DNA of 64,000 nt, taken from assembly GCF_030409685.1 (NCBI RefSeq), contig NZ_JAUFQJ010000004.1, positions 1 to 64,000 of the forward strand, given 5' to 3'. Position 1 is the stretch's first letter. Every line of letters begins with the position of its first letter. Below are positions 52,736 through 62,411 of this stretch, in pieces. A program made the position numbers and the translations under genes. The notes under the pieces are model-generated. The model did no database searches. It was not told the origin of the DNA and saw only the letters and a list, made by a program, of their open reading frames with translations. The DNA is from Ferruginibacter paludis (GTDB taxonomy: Bacteria > Bacteroidota > Bacteroidia > Chitinophagales > Chitinophagaceae).

Positions 52736-53959
52736 CTAAGCCAATACAATCAGTTTCCGCCCCTCAATTTTAAATCGAACACCTCCATCCTGCATTATTT
52801 TAAGCACCTGGCTGATATCATTATTACGGCTTACCACGCCCGTAAAATGGCCGGCAGGAATTTTTCCTTCGTAGGCCACATCCACATTATACCACCTTGA
52901 AATCTGCCGCATCACCGTTTGTATATCTGCGGAGTTAAACTGAAACCAGCCATTCTTCCAGGCCATCACTTCTTCCACATCTGCCGCTTCAATTTTGATG
53001 GCTCCGGTTTTGTCAACCAGGGATTGCTGACCAGGTACCAGCATTTTTACAGCAGCCCCTTCCGATACCTTTACAGATCCTTCCAGCAGGGTGGTGTTTA
53101 CAGAATTTTCATCGTCGTATGCCATGATGTCAAAGTGTGTTCCCAGCACTTCTACTTCCATATTCTTTACGGTTATTTTAAAAGGCATTGCAGCGTTTTT
53201 AGCCACTTCAAAATAGGCTTCGCCGGTAACAGAAACCTTCCTTTCTTTTCCTTTAAAAATGGTGGGGAAATGGATAGACGAAGAAGCATTCAACCAAACT
53301 TTACTGCCATCAGGCAATATCAGTTGGTATTGCCCGCCAACAGGCGTTGCCAGTGTATTGTACACCACATCAGGGTTTGAGGCAGCACCAGCATTGTAAG
53401 CTAACGTCGCCGTATTTAATCGCACCACTTTTGTAGTGCCTTGTTTTGTAAGTTCTCCCTGGTGGGTGGTATCTAAAATAATTGTTGAACCATCAGCCAG
53501 TGTAAGCATGGCTTTGTCTCCGCCCGGCGTAATCGCCTTTTTTGGCATACTATTTTTTTGAACCTGTACAATAGGTTGCGGTCCAGGTTTTGACTTTATC
53601 AAGAACCATGTACCCAAAACTGCCACAAAAATCACGGCCGCTGCGGCCACCCGGCGGGTGATAAAGAAATAATTTTTGTTATGATTAATGACGGGTGCGG
53701 CAGCTTTTCCTTTCGCCAGGATATTGGCGAACATATCTTCGCTTTGTTCTTTTGTAAACTGCTGTCCGGGTGTCTCAAAGCTTCGCCAGGTTTCGGTAAT
53801 TAATGATTGTACTTCGGCATCGTTTTCACGTTGCAGCAGCAGCTCCGTTAATTCATCCCGTTCCTGAGCAGTAGCGGTTTCGTTAAAGTAAACCTTGAAT
53901 AAATAAGCAAGTCTTGATTGGCTCATAATTAAATGATGCGAAAGAATAAAAGGATACAC
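52736..53959 (-). CDS. FecR-type anti-sigma factor (first pair)
   Basis: A 407-residue inner-membrane regulator. The N-terminal cytoplasmic part (about 1-95) binds the sigma factor, one membrane helix lies at about residues 107-125 (RRVAAAAVIFVAVLGTWFLI), and the periplasmic FecR domain (about 185-310) has LPDGSKVWLNASSSIHFP and EAYFEVAKNAAMPFKI. The C-terminal DUF4974-type domain (about 330-400; VMRQISRWYNVDVAYEG) contacts the STN domain of SusC. The gene follows the sigma gene and precedes susC. Confidence 0.95.
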   Translation of the reverse strand: MYPFILSHHLIMSQSRLAYLFKVYFNETATAQERDELTELLLQRENDAEVQSLITETWRSFETPGQQFTKEQSEDMFANILAKGKAAAPVINHNKNYFFITRRVAAAAVIFVAVLGTWFLIKSKPGPQPIVQVQKNSMPKKAITPGGDKAMLTLADGSTIILDTTHQGELTKQGTTKVVRLNTATLAYNAGAASNPDVVYNTLATPVGGQYQLILPDGSKVWLNASSSIHFPTIFKGKERKVSVTGEAYFEVAKNAAMPFKITVKNMEVEVLGTHFDIMAYDDENSVNTTLLEGSVKVSEGAAVKMLVPGQQSLVDKTGAIKIEAADVEEVMAWKNGWFQFNSADIQTVMRQISRWYNVDVAYEGKIPAGHFTGVVSRNNDISQVLKIMQDGGVRFKIEGRKLIVLA

Positions 53960-54026
53960 CTTTTAAAGCTTCCACCATTAGTAAGACAACTGAATTGAAA
54001 AAAGGAGGTAATGAGGAAAGAAAAAA

Positions 54027-54623
54027 TTAATAATTAAATAACCGTACCAGCAAAAAAAGAAAAATACCAATGTGCGTACGGAGATGATTTTTTAAAAAAC
54101 GCAGTGCCAGCACCATGTGTTTCTTCACTGTTTCAAGAGAAATGTTTAATGCAGTCGCTATCTCTTCCTGGTGCAGGCCTTCTCTTCTGCTTAACAGGTA
54201 CACCTTTTTTTGTTGCGGGGGAAGTAGGGCAATTGCCTGGTCAATTAATTCGCTGGTGTTGATGTGAGTGTCTGTCTCGTTCTGGTCATTGGCTGCAAGC
54301 CTTAATACATTGTTTACCCAGGCTGTTTGCCGGCTCCTGTCTCGGGCAATTTGTTTTAAACTGTTGAGGGCATGGTTCCTGGCCACAACAATCAGGTATG
54401 CTTTAAAGCAGGTGATTTCCGCCAGCACACCGCGGTTGATCCAGATTTTTAGAAACACATCCTGTACTATCTCCTGGGTAAGCGGCTCCGATTTTATCAA
54501 CCGAAAAATAAAGCTCCCCAGTAGCTGATGATAATTTTCAAACAGTTCTGCAAAAGCATGCTCATCGTCGGCTGCTACTTTAGCTAACAGTATTTTTTCT
54601 TTATCGTTGGAAGAATGGAACAA
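54027..54623 (-). CDS. ECF RNA polymerase sigma factor (first pair)
   Basis: A 198-residue sigma-70 family factor of the Bacteroidetes ECF type. Region 2 (about 20-90) carries YHQLLGSFIFRLIKSE, VQDVFLKIW and the DNA-melting helix, and region 4 (about 130-185) has ALLPPQQKKVYLLSRREGLH and the helix-turn-helix ALNISLETVKKHM. It is released by FecR when SusC binds ligand and would turn on the susCD operon. It lies 67 bp before fecR. Confidence 0.95.
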   Translation of the reverse strand: MFHSSNDKEKILLAKVAADDEHAFAELFENYHQLLGSFIFRLIKSEPLTQEIVQDVFLKIWINRGVLAEITCFKAYLIVVARNHALNSLKQIARDRSRQTAWVNNVLRLAANDQNETDTHINTSELIDQAIALLPPQQKKVYLLSRREGLHQEEIATALNISLETVKKHMVLALRFLKNHLRTHIGIFLFLLVRLFNY

Positions 54624-55074
54624 GCAGTGATCGTTTTAGTCTTAAGCAATGGCTGGTACAAAACTAAGTGGTTTGAACCATTATTACAGACCATCTCAAC
54701 ATGATATTTTATCCGATTCAAGTATTTTTTGCACTTATAATCTGTTATGAACTGTTTTGCTTAAAATGAAGCAATGACACCTCAGTAATTTGCCGCAAAA
54801 AAATTGCCTGCTGCGAAATGATTGAAAAGTAAATGGCATACGCAATCCGATATTTTTCCTCTCTGTCTTATTAATTGTAAAAACACACATAACATCATTA
54901 TTAATCGCCTCAACCGATAAAACGATCTGCCTGCAAATGCCTGTCCATTTCTTTAAAATTGATTTCAGGTCATATTCTAGCAAGGCATTGTTATAAAAAT
55001 CAACGGAGGTTAAATAATGTTGGCAAAAAAATAGAGGCTTTTTTATGGCCTCTATTTTTATATTGGATCAAACG
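54624..55074. other. Intergenic between the two SusCD operons
   Basis: No gene is seen; an AT-rich 451-bp spacer holds the promoter of the first sigma gene (minus strand, unlocated) and the terminator of the second operon at 55027-55059. Confidence 0.5.
55027..55059 (-). terminator. Terminator of the second SusCD operon
   Basis: A perfect 12-bp stem (aaaaatagaggc / gcctctattttt) with a 9-base loop lies 16 bases beyond the SusD stop. Either strand ends in T, so it may stop transcription both ways. Confidence 0.85.
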
Positions 55075-56601
55075 TTATTTTATTAAAGGATTGGTAGAAG
55101 TTTCAATCGCAGGGATCGGAAACAGGTCAACCTGGCCCGGCACTCTTTCCGGGATAATAGAAGGAAAATATCCTTTTTTTCTCCAGCGTAGGATGTCGAA
55201 ACTGGCCAGTTCTTCCGCACCTAATTCCACTGTTCTTTCATGCATTACTGCTTTTAATGCATCATTTTTTGAAGCCAGTGTAACAGGCGGCATGTTTACT
55301 CCGGGCCTGCTGCGCACTTCATTAATGTAGCTGGCGGCTTGCGCTGGTGTTCCTACTTCCGCTTCACATTCTGCCAGTAGCAATAATATATCAGCATAGC
55401 GGATTACACGCTGGTTTATTCCACCCGGATGAAACCCTGAATTTACATAATCGTAAATATTGTATTTACGGAAGAACCTTTTTTTAGTCGACCCATTCCT
55501 CGTGCTGGCCGCAATATTCATCATATCTGCAGTAAGCTTTAAAGGAGTGCCGGGACCGGATTTCAGGATCGTGTCTCCTTCTTCAAAGATGGTAAATTTA
55601 TACCTTGGGTCGTTTGCTTCAAATTCATTCAAAAACTGGTTAGAAGGAATTACGTTACCCCAGGTAATACCATACTCCTGGTTGCGTACGGTACTCAGCG
55701 GACTGGTTGAACCTTCACCATTATAACCCCAGTTAAAATTGTTATCTCCTTTATCAACAAAGACAACTTCAAAAATAGATTCCGAATTAAACTCATGGCC
55801 GGATGCAACGGCAGCATTGTTATCGTCTTTAATATCGCCGTCAAAATTCCACTGGTAATTGGGTGCCAGCGTATATTTTCCGTACACTTTCAACAAGGCT
55901 GTTTTAGCCGCATCATAATCTCCTTTCTGCATCAGCACTTTACCCAATAAGGAATTGGCAGCGCCTTTTGTTGCCCGGCCATTATCCGAAGGTCCGTAGC
56001 TTTCCGGCAAGGCTTCTGCAGCGGCTGTTAAATCGCTGATGATTAATGCATAAATATCTGCAGCAGGTGATTTGCCTTTGAAATCTGTAGAAGAGGCAAC
56101 TGGCTGCGTATACATCGGAACATCACCCCACTGCGCTACCAGTTCAAAATAGGCCCATCCTCTCAAAAATTTTGTTTCGCCAACCACTCTGTCCCGCAGC
56201 GCTGTATTGTCGGTTATGGCAGGCGCCTTGTCAAGCACCAGGTTAGCCCGGTTGATCATTTGATAGCAACCGCTCCAAACATTGGACATTACTGCATTTG
56301 ATGGTGCCGGTGATGGCTGACTAAGCAGTTCTGCTCTTGGGGCTTCCAGTTGGGGGCCGCCGGAGGCAGCTTCCCCGCCCCGCATATCGTGCGTAAAAAA
56401 CCATTCACGACCTACCAGTTCGCCGGAACGCAGTGTTGAATAAATGGCGTTTACACCGTTTTGCAATTCGGAGGCTGTTTTAAAATAACTAAGTGTTGTT
56501 GGGTTATTTTCATCAAAAACATTCAGCTTTTTGTTACAGCCCAATGTACCGGTAAGTACCAGTGCTGTTGCAATTATTGCCTTGTTAATATGTTGTTTCA
56601 T
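55075..56601 (-). CDS. SusD/RagB outer-membrane lipoprotein (second pair)
   Basis: A 508-residue SusD-family lipoprotein (lipobox LTGTLGCNKKL). The pattern NNPTTLSYFKTASELQNGVN, EAEFLRGW-like TKFLRGWAYFELVAQWGDVP, RYADILLLLAECEAEVGTP and the late HERTVELGAEELASFDILRW segment places it in the RagB/SusD family. It is 39 bp downstream of the second susC gene and ends the operon. No further lipoprotein or enzyme follows. Confidence 0.97.
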   Translation of the reverse strand: MKQHINKAIIATALVLTGTLGCNKKLNVFDENNPTTLSYFKTASELQNGVNAIYSTLRSGELVGREWFFTHDMRGGEAASGGPQLEAPRAELLSQPSPAPSNAVMSNVWSGCYQMINRANLVLDKAPAITDNTALRDRVVGETKFLRGWAYFELVAQWGDVPMYTQPVASSTDFKGKSPAADIYALIISDLTAAAEALPESYGPSDNGRATKGAANSLLGKVLMQKGDYDAAKTALLKVYGKYTLAPNYQWNFDGDIKDDNNAAVASGHEFNSESIFEVVFVDKGDNNFNWGYNGEGSTSPLSTVRNQEYGITWGNVIPSNQFLNEFEANDPRYKFTIFEEGDTILKSGPGTPLKLTADMMNIAASTRNGSTKKRFFRKYNIYDYVNSGFHPGGINQRVIRYADILLLLAECEAEVGTPAQAASYINEVRSRPGVNMPPVTLASKNDALKAVMHERTVELGAEELASFDILRWRKKGYFPSIIPERVPGQVDLFPIPAIETSTNPLIK

Positions 56602-56640
56602 GATAATCTGATTATTTAAAAAATGACGTAAATGATTCTA

Positions 56641-59600
56641 TTAAAAATTGGCCTGTATGCCCGCCTGGAATGACTTTGGCTGAGGATATACCGCAAAGTC
56701 GATACCGTTGGTTAAAGATGAATTGGGTGTTCTGTTTCCCACTTCCGGATCATACCCGGTGTACTTGGTAAACGTCAGCAGATTTTGAGCGGATACATAG
56801 ATACGCAAACTTTTGAGCGTTCCTTTTGTGAGCGACTGCAGTGATTTCGATTGAAAGCTGTAGCCTAACATCACATTCTTTAACCGGGTAAAAGAACCAT
56901 CTTCTAAAAACCTGGTAGAAGGACGGGCATTTTGATTAGGATCTGATGATATTGCACGGGGAATGGCGGTGTTAGTGTTAGTAGGTGTCCACGCATTTAA
57001 AACCTGTGTACCTGCATTAAAGAAACGAACCATGCCTTCAGTAATAACCCTGGTAGCATTGAACACTTTATTACCCTGTACGCCCTGGAAGAAAATGGAG
57101 GCATCAAAATTCTTATAGTTGGCACCGAGGTTAAATGCATACGTTACTTTAGGAATAAAGCTTCCTAAAAAAGTACGGTCATTGTTATCAATTACACCAT
57201 CACCATTCAGGTCTTTAAACATAATATCACCAGGTGCAGTTGCACTAGTTTGTTTGGCATGCTTGGTAACATCGCCTGCATTCTGAAAAATGCCTTCTGT
57301 TACCCAGCCATAGAATGCCTGTATAGGGTGACCAACTGCAGTGTTGGTAATATTATAACTACCGAAGTCAGCATCGCCGCCGGCTTCAATATTCGAAACG
57401 CCTTCAGCCAATCTTGTAACCTGGTTGGTAACAAAACTCATGTTGGTACTCGCAAACCATTTAAAATCTCCTTCACGGTCGTTATAGCCCAGTTGAAATT
57501 CAAACCCGTTGTTTTTCATTGAACCAACGTTTTGCGGAACAGTACCGGTGAGGTAACCAAAGGAAGAAGGTAGCGGAACGTTTAATATTAAGTTGTCTGT
57601 TTTACGTTGATAATATTCTGCCGACAAAGTGAACTTGTTTTTTAATAAACCCAGGTCAAGCCCGATATTTACCTGTTTGGTTTTTTCCCATTCCAGGTTC
57701 TTATTTCCCAAACGTTGAATGGAAGAAGATGGACCACCAGTAATTGAACCACCAAAAGGATACTGGGCACTGTTAGCTGCAACACTTACCTGCCATGGAG
57801 TGTTACCTAATACTGTACCGTTAAGACCAGTAATACCATAACCACCTCTTAATTTTAATTCTGAAATCAGGGATTGACTTCTCATAAAATTTTCCTGGTC
57901 TATTCTCCAACCGATAGAGGCTGATGGGAAAGTTGCCCATTTTTTACCAGGTGCCCAAACAGAAAGTCCGTCACGCCGAACGGCTACACTCAATAAATAC
58001 CTGCTGTTGAAATCGTAATTGATACGACCGAGGTAAGATAACAGGGCGTTTTCACCAACCAATGTTTGTACAGAAACATTGCTGGCATTGTTCAATGTTT
58101 TCAGATCATTGGATGCCTGGTTACCACTTGCATTTTCCTGTTTGGTAGTTTGATTCTGTTGCTCATATACCGCAATGGCATTGATGTGGTGATTGCCAAA
58201 AGTTTTATCAAACGACAATTGCTGTGTATATAATAATACAGTAGAAATATTGCGGTTGTTGGTAATGGTAGCTTGTGTGGCGCTTGAACCCGCAATGGCA
58301 CCATTGTCATTAAAGATGGGAGCAAAACGATAATCTAACCCGTTGGCATAATCAATACCGAAAGTGGATTTGAATTTAAGCCAGTTGGTGAAATTAACAT
58401 CAAGATAGGCTGTACCAAATATCTTGGCTGTTGTTCTGTTACCCGGATTTTTGAGGGTTGCATCCTCAACAGGATTGGTAGGGTCGCCACCATCCTTTGT
58501 TGCATCTACTCCCCTGAAACCACCATTAGAAGTTGGATCAGACACAGGAATATGCGGCATCATCCTGATAACATTTACAAGGTTTGTTCTTGAACCCGTT
58601 TCATTGTTATCGTACGCCTGGTTGCCGGACGCTGCATATAAATTTTCACCAAAGGTGAATACCTTACTGATCACATGATCTGAATTAATGCGGAAATTAT
58701 ACCGGCGATAGGCTACGCTTGGTGCGGTACCCTGCTGATCTGTATAGCCAGCTGAAGCATAAAACCGGGAAATATTGTTTCCACCGCTTAAGCCAATATT
58801 GTGCTGCGTCATTACGCCTCTTTTAAAGTAAGCATCCTGCCAGTTGGTATTGGTTTGTCCATAAGTTTGGGTTGCACCAGCATATACAGGTTCATCAATC
58901 ATCGGGGCAGTAAGGCGTGGAACCTGGCTGCCTCTGTAAGCAAGTGCGTACTGTTTAAACTGTTCTGTGTTGAGCAATGACAGACGTTCGGTGACTTCCT
59001 GTGTACCAACATATGAATCCAGGCTGATACTTAGTTTACCATCTCTTTTTCCTTTTTTGGTAGTAATCATAATTACACCATTGGTAGCTCTTGAGCCATA
59101 AATGGCAGCAGCGGAAGCATCCTTTAAAACGTCCACAGACTCGATGTCTTTTACATCAATAGCCGAAAGATTACCTGTAGGAAAACCATCTACAATATAT
59201 AAAGGATCAGATGCAAAACTGATAGAGCTGATACCGCGGATACGAACAATCGGGTCTGAACCCGGACTACCGTTATTGGTTACCTGCAAACCCGCAACAC
59301 GGCCCTGCAATGCCTGCGAAATAGACACCGCAGGCAGCTCATTCAAAGTTTTACTGTTTACACTGGAAACAGCGCCGGTAATGAGCGTTCTTTTTTGTGT
59401 ACCGTACCCCACCACTACAACTTCATTAAGTGATTTATTTGATAAAGGCATTACTACCGCTACCGAGGTTTTACCTTCAATGTTGATTTCCTGCGATACT
59501 CTTCCGATAAATGAAAACTGTAAAAATTTTACGTCGTCAGCCACATCAATCGCAAACGACCCGTTATCGGCGGTAATGGTGGCTTTGTTTGAACCCTTCA

Positions 59601-60069
59601 TTGTAACAGAAACTCCGGCAAGGGGTTCGCCGTTTTCGCCCGTTACTGTTCCGGTAATATTGCGGATGTTTTTTTCCTGGGTGTCATTTAAAAAATTGTC
59701 TTTCCTGGAAATAATAATGATACCAGTGCTTTTATCATACCGGTATTTGAGGTTGATCTGCAGCATTACAGCATCCATCACTTCGGATACCGGTGTTTCT
59801 TTTGCACTGACCGTAACAATCTTTCCTTGCGGAATTATATCATTACTAAACGTAAACCTCAGTTTGGTTTCACTTTCAATCGCTTTAAAAAAAGAAGTAA
59901 CAGAAACTTCTTTTAGTGAAAGCGTCACTTTGACGTCCTGGGAAAACCCACCGGCATGAGCCAGCACGGTACTGGCAAAAAGCAGGATTAAAGTTAATTT
60001 CATAATTTTTAGCAGCTTCGTTAGAGGCGGATTTGCATACCCCCGCCTGCAAGGATGTTTTTTTTTCAT
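56641..60069 (-). CDS. SusC/RagA TonB-dependent transporter (second pair), with STN domain
   Basis: A 1142-residue receptor. A signal at about 20-42 (LTLILLFASTVLAHAGGF) is followed by an STN domain (about 48-115; VTSFFKAIESETKLRFTFS), a CarboxypepD_reg-like domain (GEPLAGVSVTMKGSNKATI), plug motifs VVVVGYGTQKR, YIVDGFPTGN and AAAIYGSRATNGVIMITTKKG, and a large barrel ending in AGIQANF. It is distantly related to the first SusC, so its substrate probably differs. A hairpin stands between it and fecR. Confidence 0.97.
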   Translation of the reverse strand: MKKKHPCRRGYANPPLTKLLKIMKLTLILLFASTVLAHAGGFSQDVKVTLSLKEVSVTSFFKAIESETKLRFTFSNDIIPQGKIVTVSAKETPVSEVMDAVMLQINLKYRYDKSTGIIIISRKDNFLNDTQEKNIRNITGTVTGENGEPLAGVSVTMKGSNKATITADNGSFAIDVADDVKFLQFSFIGRVSQEINIEGKTSVAVVMPLSNKSLNEVVVVGYGTQKRTLITGAVSSVNSKTLNELPAVSISQALQGRVAGLQVTNNGSPGSDPIVRIRGISSISFASDPLYIVDGFPTGNLSAIDVKDIESVDVLKDASAAAIYGSRATNGVIMITTKKGKRDGKLSISLDSYVGTQEVTERLSLLNTEQFKQYALAYRGSQVPRLTAPMIDEPVYAGATQTYGQTNTNWQDAYFKRGVMTQHNIGLSGGNNISRFYASAGYTDQQGTAPSVAYRRYNFRINSDHVISKVFTFGENLYAASGNQAYDNNETGSRTNLVNVIRMMPHIPVSDPTSNGGFRGVDATKDGGDPTNPVEDATLKNPGNRTTAKIFGTAYLDVNFTNWLKFKSTFGIDYANGLDYRFAPIFNDNGAIAGSSATQATITNNRNISTVLLYTQQLSFDKTFGNHHINAIAVYEQQNQTTKQENASGNQASNDLKTLNNASNVSVQTLVGENALLSYLGRINYDFNSRYLLSVAVRRDGLSVWAPGKKWATFPSASIGWRIDQENFMRSQSLISELKLRGGYGITGLNGTVLGNTPWQVSVAANSAQYPFGGSITGGPSSSIQRLGNKNLEWEKTKQVNIGLDLGLLKNKFTLSAEYYQRKTDNLILNVPLPSSFGYLTGTVPQNVGSMKNNGFEFQLGYNDREGDFKWFASTNMSFVTNQVTRLAEGVSNIEAGGDADFGSYNITNTAVGHPIQAFYGWVTEGIFQNAGDVTKHAKQTSATAPGDIMFKDLNGDGVIDNNDRTFLGSFIPKVTYAFNLGANYKNFDASIFFQGVQGNKVFNATRVITEGMVRFFNAGTQVLNAWTPTNTNTAIPRAISSDPNQNARPSTRFLEDGSFTRLKNVMLGYSFQSKSLQSLTKGTLKSLRIYVSAQNLLTFTKYTGYDPEVGNRTPNSSLTNGIDFAVYPQPKSFQAGIQANF

Positions 60070-60133
60070 ACCTTTATTTTGGTTTTAATTAAAAAATAGA
60101 ATCACTTAAGTTTTAAGTGGTTCAAAATTTTGG

Positions 60134-60164
60134 TACGGGAAAGTGTTGCCGCACTTTTCCCGTA
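60134..60164 (-). terminator. Hairpin between the second fecR and susC
   Basis: An inverted repeat (tacgggaaaagtg arms with one bulged base) lies 5 bases past the fecR stop, with a T-poor downstream flank. It may attenuate the sigma-fecR transcript ahead of susC so that the transporter is expressed from its own sigma-dependent promoter. Confidence 0.55.
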
Positions 60165-60168
60165 TTTT

Positions 60169-61287
60169 TTATTTAGACAGGTTTATTGTTACGATAGTAT
60201 CGTCTTTAATAGTATAATTAAAGTGCCTTGATTCTTTTAAAAAGTTAAGCACCGTGATCAAATCTTCTTTTTCAAATACGCCCGAAAAGTGATAATTACG
60301 CAGGGCATCGTCTTCAAAATTGATCTTTACATTGTACCATCTTTCCAAGAGCCGCGCTATCTCATCAAACTCTTCATCAAAAAATATCAGCTTGTCTGCC
60401 TTCCAGGCAATTTCTTTTATGATGCCGTCATTTGTTACTACAATTTTTTTACGCAGGCTGTCTGCTTGCATTATATTACTGGTTGACAGAACTGTGGATT
60501 CAGATGCTTTCTTGCTATCGATGTGAACTGTTTTCCACTTAATTTTTTCGTTTGGATGCAGCACCAGCTTTAAATTATTTTCTTCAATCAGCGTAACCTC
60601 CACCAGTCCTCTTATCAAAGCAGTTTCGGTAAATAATTCATTTTGATATGCCTTTACATTAAATGCGGTGCCCAGTGCCTTTACTTCCATCGCAGCTGTA
60701 TGCACAATGAAGGGAATTTTTGCATTGTGCTTCACCTCGAAAAAAGCTTCGCCCTGCAGGTATACTTCACGTGATTCAACGCCAAAATGTTGATTGATCC
60801 TTACAGTACTTCCAGAATTAATAGCCACACTGGATCCGTCGGGCAATTGAATCGTTTTTCTTTCGCCGTAAGCTGCTGCATAAGTCTGGATATCCCCGGC
60901 AGTATTTTTATTAAAATAGCCCCTGGCAATAAACAACCCGGTAATGATGAAAACAACGGCCGCAACTTTAATCGCCAATCTGAAAATGTTTCGTCTTTTT
61001 TTGTCAGCCACGCTTTCCATCCTGATTACAGGGGCTGCGGATGTGCTGTCTATACTGTTTTTTAACCTGGTCACCTGCTCCTCAAGGTCGGCCTCGGCCA
61101 ATGCATTGAACAGCTCGATATATCTTTCTCTGGCATGCGCTACAAGTGCAGCATGCGCGGGACTAATTTGTATATAATTCTCCCAATACTTTACATCGTT
61201 CTGGTCAGACTGCTTACAATAGTTTATAAAAGAGTCCATCAACAACAGATCTTCAATATCATGTTTAACATCAATCATGCGTTGCAA
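60169..61287 (-). CDS. FecR-type anti-sigma factor (second pair)
   Basis: A 372-residue inner-membrane anti-sigma factor. The N-terminal part (about 1-95) is cytoplasmic, one membrane helix lies at about 105-125 (IKVAAVVFIITGLFIARGYF), the FecR domain (about 130-240) has LPDGSSVAINSGSTVRI and GEAFFEVKHNAKIPFIV, and a DUF4974-like tail (about 295-370; IARLLERWYNVKINFED) ends the protein. It transmits signals from the second SusC STN domain to the sigma factor. The gene is 63 bp after the sigma gene. Confidence 0.95.
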   Translation of the reverse strand: MQRMIDVKHDIEDLLLMDSFINYCKQSDQNDVKYWENYIQISPAHAALVAHARERYIELFNALAEADLEEQVTRLKNSIDSTSAAPVIRMESVADKKRRNIFRLAIKVAAVVFIITGLFIARGYFNKNTAGDIQTYAAAYGERKTIQLPDGSSVAINSGSTVRINQHFGVESREVYLQGEAFFEVKHNAKIPFIVHTAAMEVKALGTAFNVKAYQNELFTETALIRGLVEVTLIEENNLKLVLHPNEKIKWKTVHIDSKKASESTVLSTSNIMQADSLRKKIVVTNDGIIKEIAWKADKLIFFDEEFDEIARLLERWYNVKINFEDDALRNYHFSGVFEKEDLITVLNFLKESRHFNYTIKDDTIVTINLSK

Positions 61288-61350
61288 TTAATATTCATTA
61301 ATAAATAGAGAGTGGAAAAAACTTTTTTTACCCGTTTTTTGAAAAATATT

Positions 61351-61947
61351 TTACGAAACAGGTTGGGAGTCTAAAACTGCAGCACGGGCAGACCTGCCCT
61401 TAGTAAGGTTGGACTTAAGCCTTTTCAGTCCTTCATGAATTTTATTATACACCGTACGATGTGATAAACCAGTTCTTTGCACAATGTCTTCATAAGCCAG
61501 TCCTTCATAAAACTTCAGTTCAATCAGTTCTTTCTGGCGGCCGGGTAGTTCATTTATCTGGGAGCTTAGTAATGTACCTAACTGGATGTGTTGTTCTTTT
61601 GCTACAAGTTTTTCCTCGGGGTTAAGGCAGGTTTCGTTTATAGACTCTACCCACGCAATGTGCAATGCGCCTTGCTTTTGGCAATTTTTGCAGTCTGCTG
61701 CAAGCTTTCGTAAAAGAGAAGTAACAAGGTAATTTTTTATATTTCTTGCAGGCTGCAGCGTATCTCTTTTTTCCCACAGGTATAAAAAAAGTTCGTGAAT
61801 GGCATCCTTCACCAATGAAGCATTACTATTTTGCTTCAGGCCAAGAAATAACAGGCAATGATAATACTGCTGGTATAATGCAACCAGCATTTCCTTATCG
61901 CCATGCCTGAGGCCCAGCCATAATTCTTCATCGCTATTCATACGCAA
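61351..61947 (-). CDS. ECF RNA polymerase sigma factor (second pair)
   Basis: A 198-residue sigma-70 ECF factor. Region 2 (about 15-80) has QYYHCLLFLGLKQNS and DAIHELFLYLWEKRD; region 4 (about 125-180) has INELPGRQKELIELKFYEGL and the helix-turn-helix IVQRTGLSHRTVYNKIHEGL. The pair partner is FecR at 60169. Together with the first pair this makes two separate outer-membrane signalling routes in one region. The divergent LacI gene begins 464 bp away. Confidence 0.94.
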   Translation of the reverse strand: MRMNSDEELWLGLRHGDKEMLVALYQQYYHCLLFLGLKQNSNASLVKDAIHELFLYLWEKRDTLQPARNIKNYLVTSLLRKLAADCKNCQKQGALHIAWVESINETCLNPEEKLVAKEQHIQLGTLLSSQINELPGRQKELIELKFYEGLAYEDIVQRTGLSHRTVYNKIHEGLKRLKSNLTKGRSARAAVLDSQPVS

Positions 61948-62146
61948 TCGTTAATATAATTAATCATGCCTGACCTTTCTAAACCGCCACAACAAAACTG
62001 ACGGGTGATCTTTTACCTTACCAACCCGAACATGGATTTTGTCAAAATCAACGCTTTGGCTACCAGTCTTTTTATGGATGCATTTTTGCAATGCTATACA
62101 TGCGCTGCTTCTCTGAAACATTTATCAACAGTCACCGGATCTGTTA

Positions 62147-62160
62147 TGTAACCGGTTGCA
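62147..62160. promoter_or_regulatory. LacI-type operator, distal
   Basis: TGTAACCGGTTGCA, the most symmetrical copy of the palindrome, lies about 265 bases before the LacI ATG and 213 bases before the sigma ATG. It could serve either direction or form a loop with the proximal site. Confidence 0.6.
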
Positions 62161-62337
62161 TTAATATTGGCAAAAAGAAACCCAGACTGCTTCCTAAAAA
62201 TTGTTTTCAGTTACTTATATATTTATACGTCAAACTATACAATTAATCATTTTCCCGCTTAAACATTGCCTGATAAGCCGTTTGTATTGCCAGGGAATGT
62301 GACTAACTTTATGCAAAATAGATTTTTTTTTATAAAA

Positions 62338-62351
62338 TGTAACCGATTGCA
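62338..62351. promoter_or_regulatory. LacI-type operator, proximal
   Basis: TGTAACCGATTGCA differs from the GH67 site at one base. A -7-like TACTTTAG at 62373-62380 places it over the -33 position, so it would autoregulate the LacI gene. Confidence 0.7.
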
Positions 62352-62411
62352 TAAGTTTTTTAAAAATTATATTACTTTAGCAGACAAGCATTTTTTTTAT
62401 TCCGCTGCAAG

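Larger units (their letters stand above)
61948..62411. other. Divergent promoter region of sigma factor and LacI
   Basis: A 464-bp AT-rich spacer without a gene. It holds two LacI-type operators (62147-62160 and 62338-62351) and a likely LacI promoter around 62350-62380. Confidence 0.6.

Noticed and set aside
59102..59959. A 285-codon plus-strand frame inside the second susC gene
   Set aside because: Low-complexity Ser/Thr/Leu translation, opposite plug and STN coding motifs; no start context.
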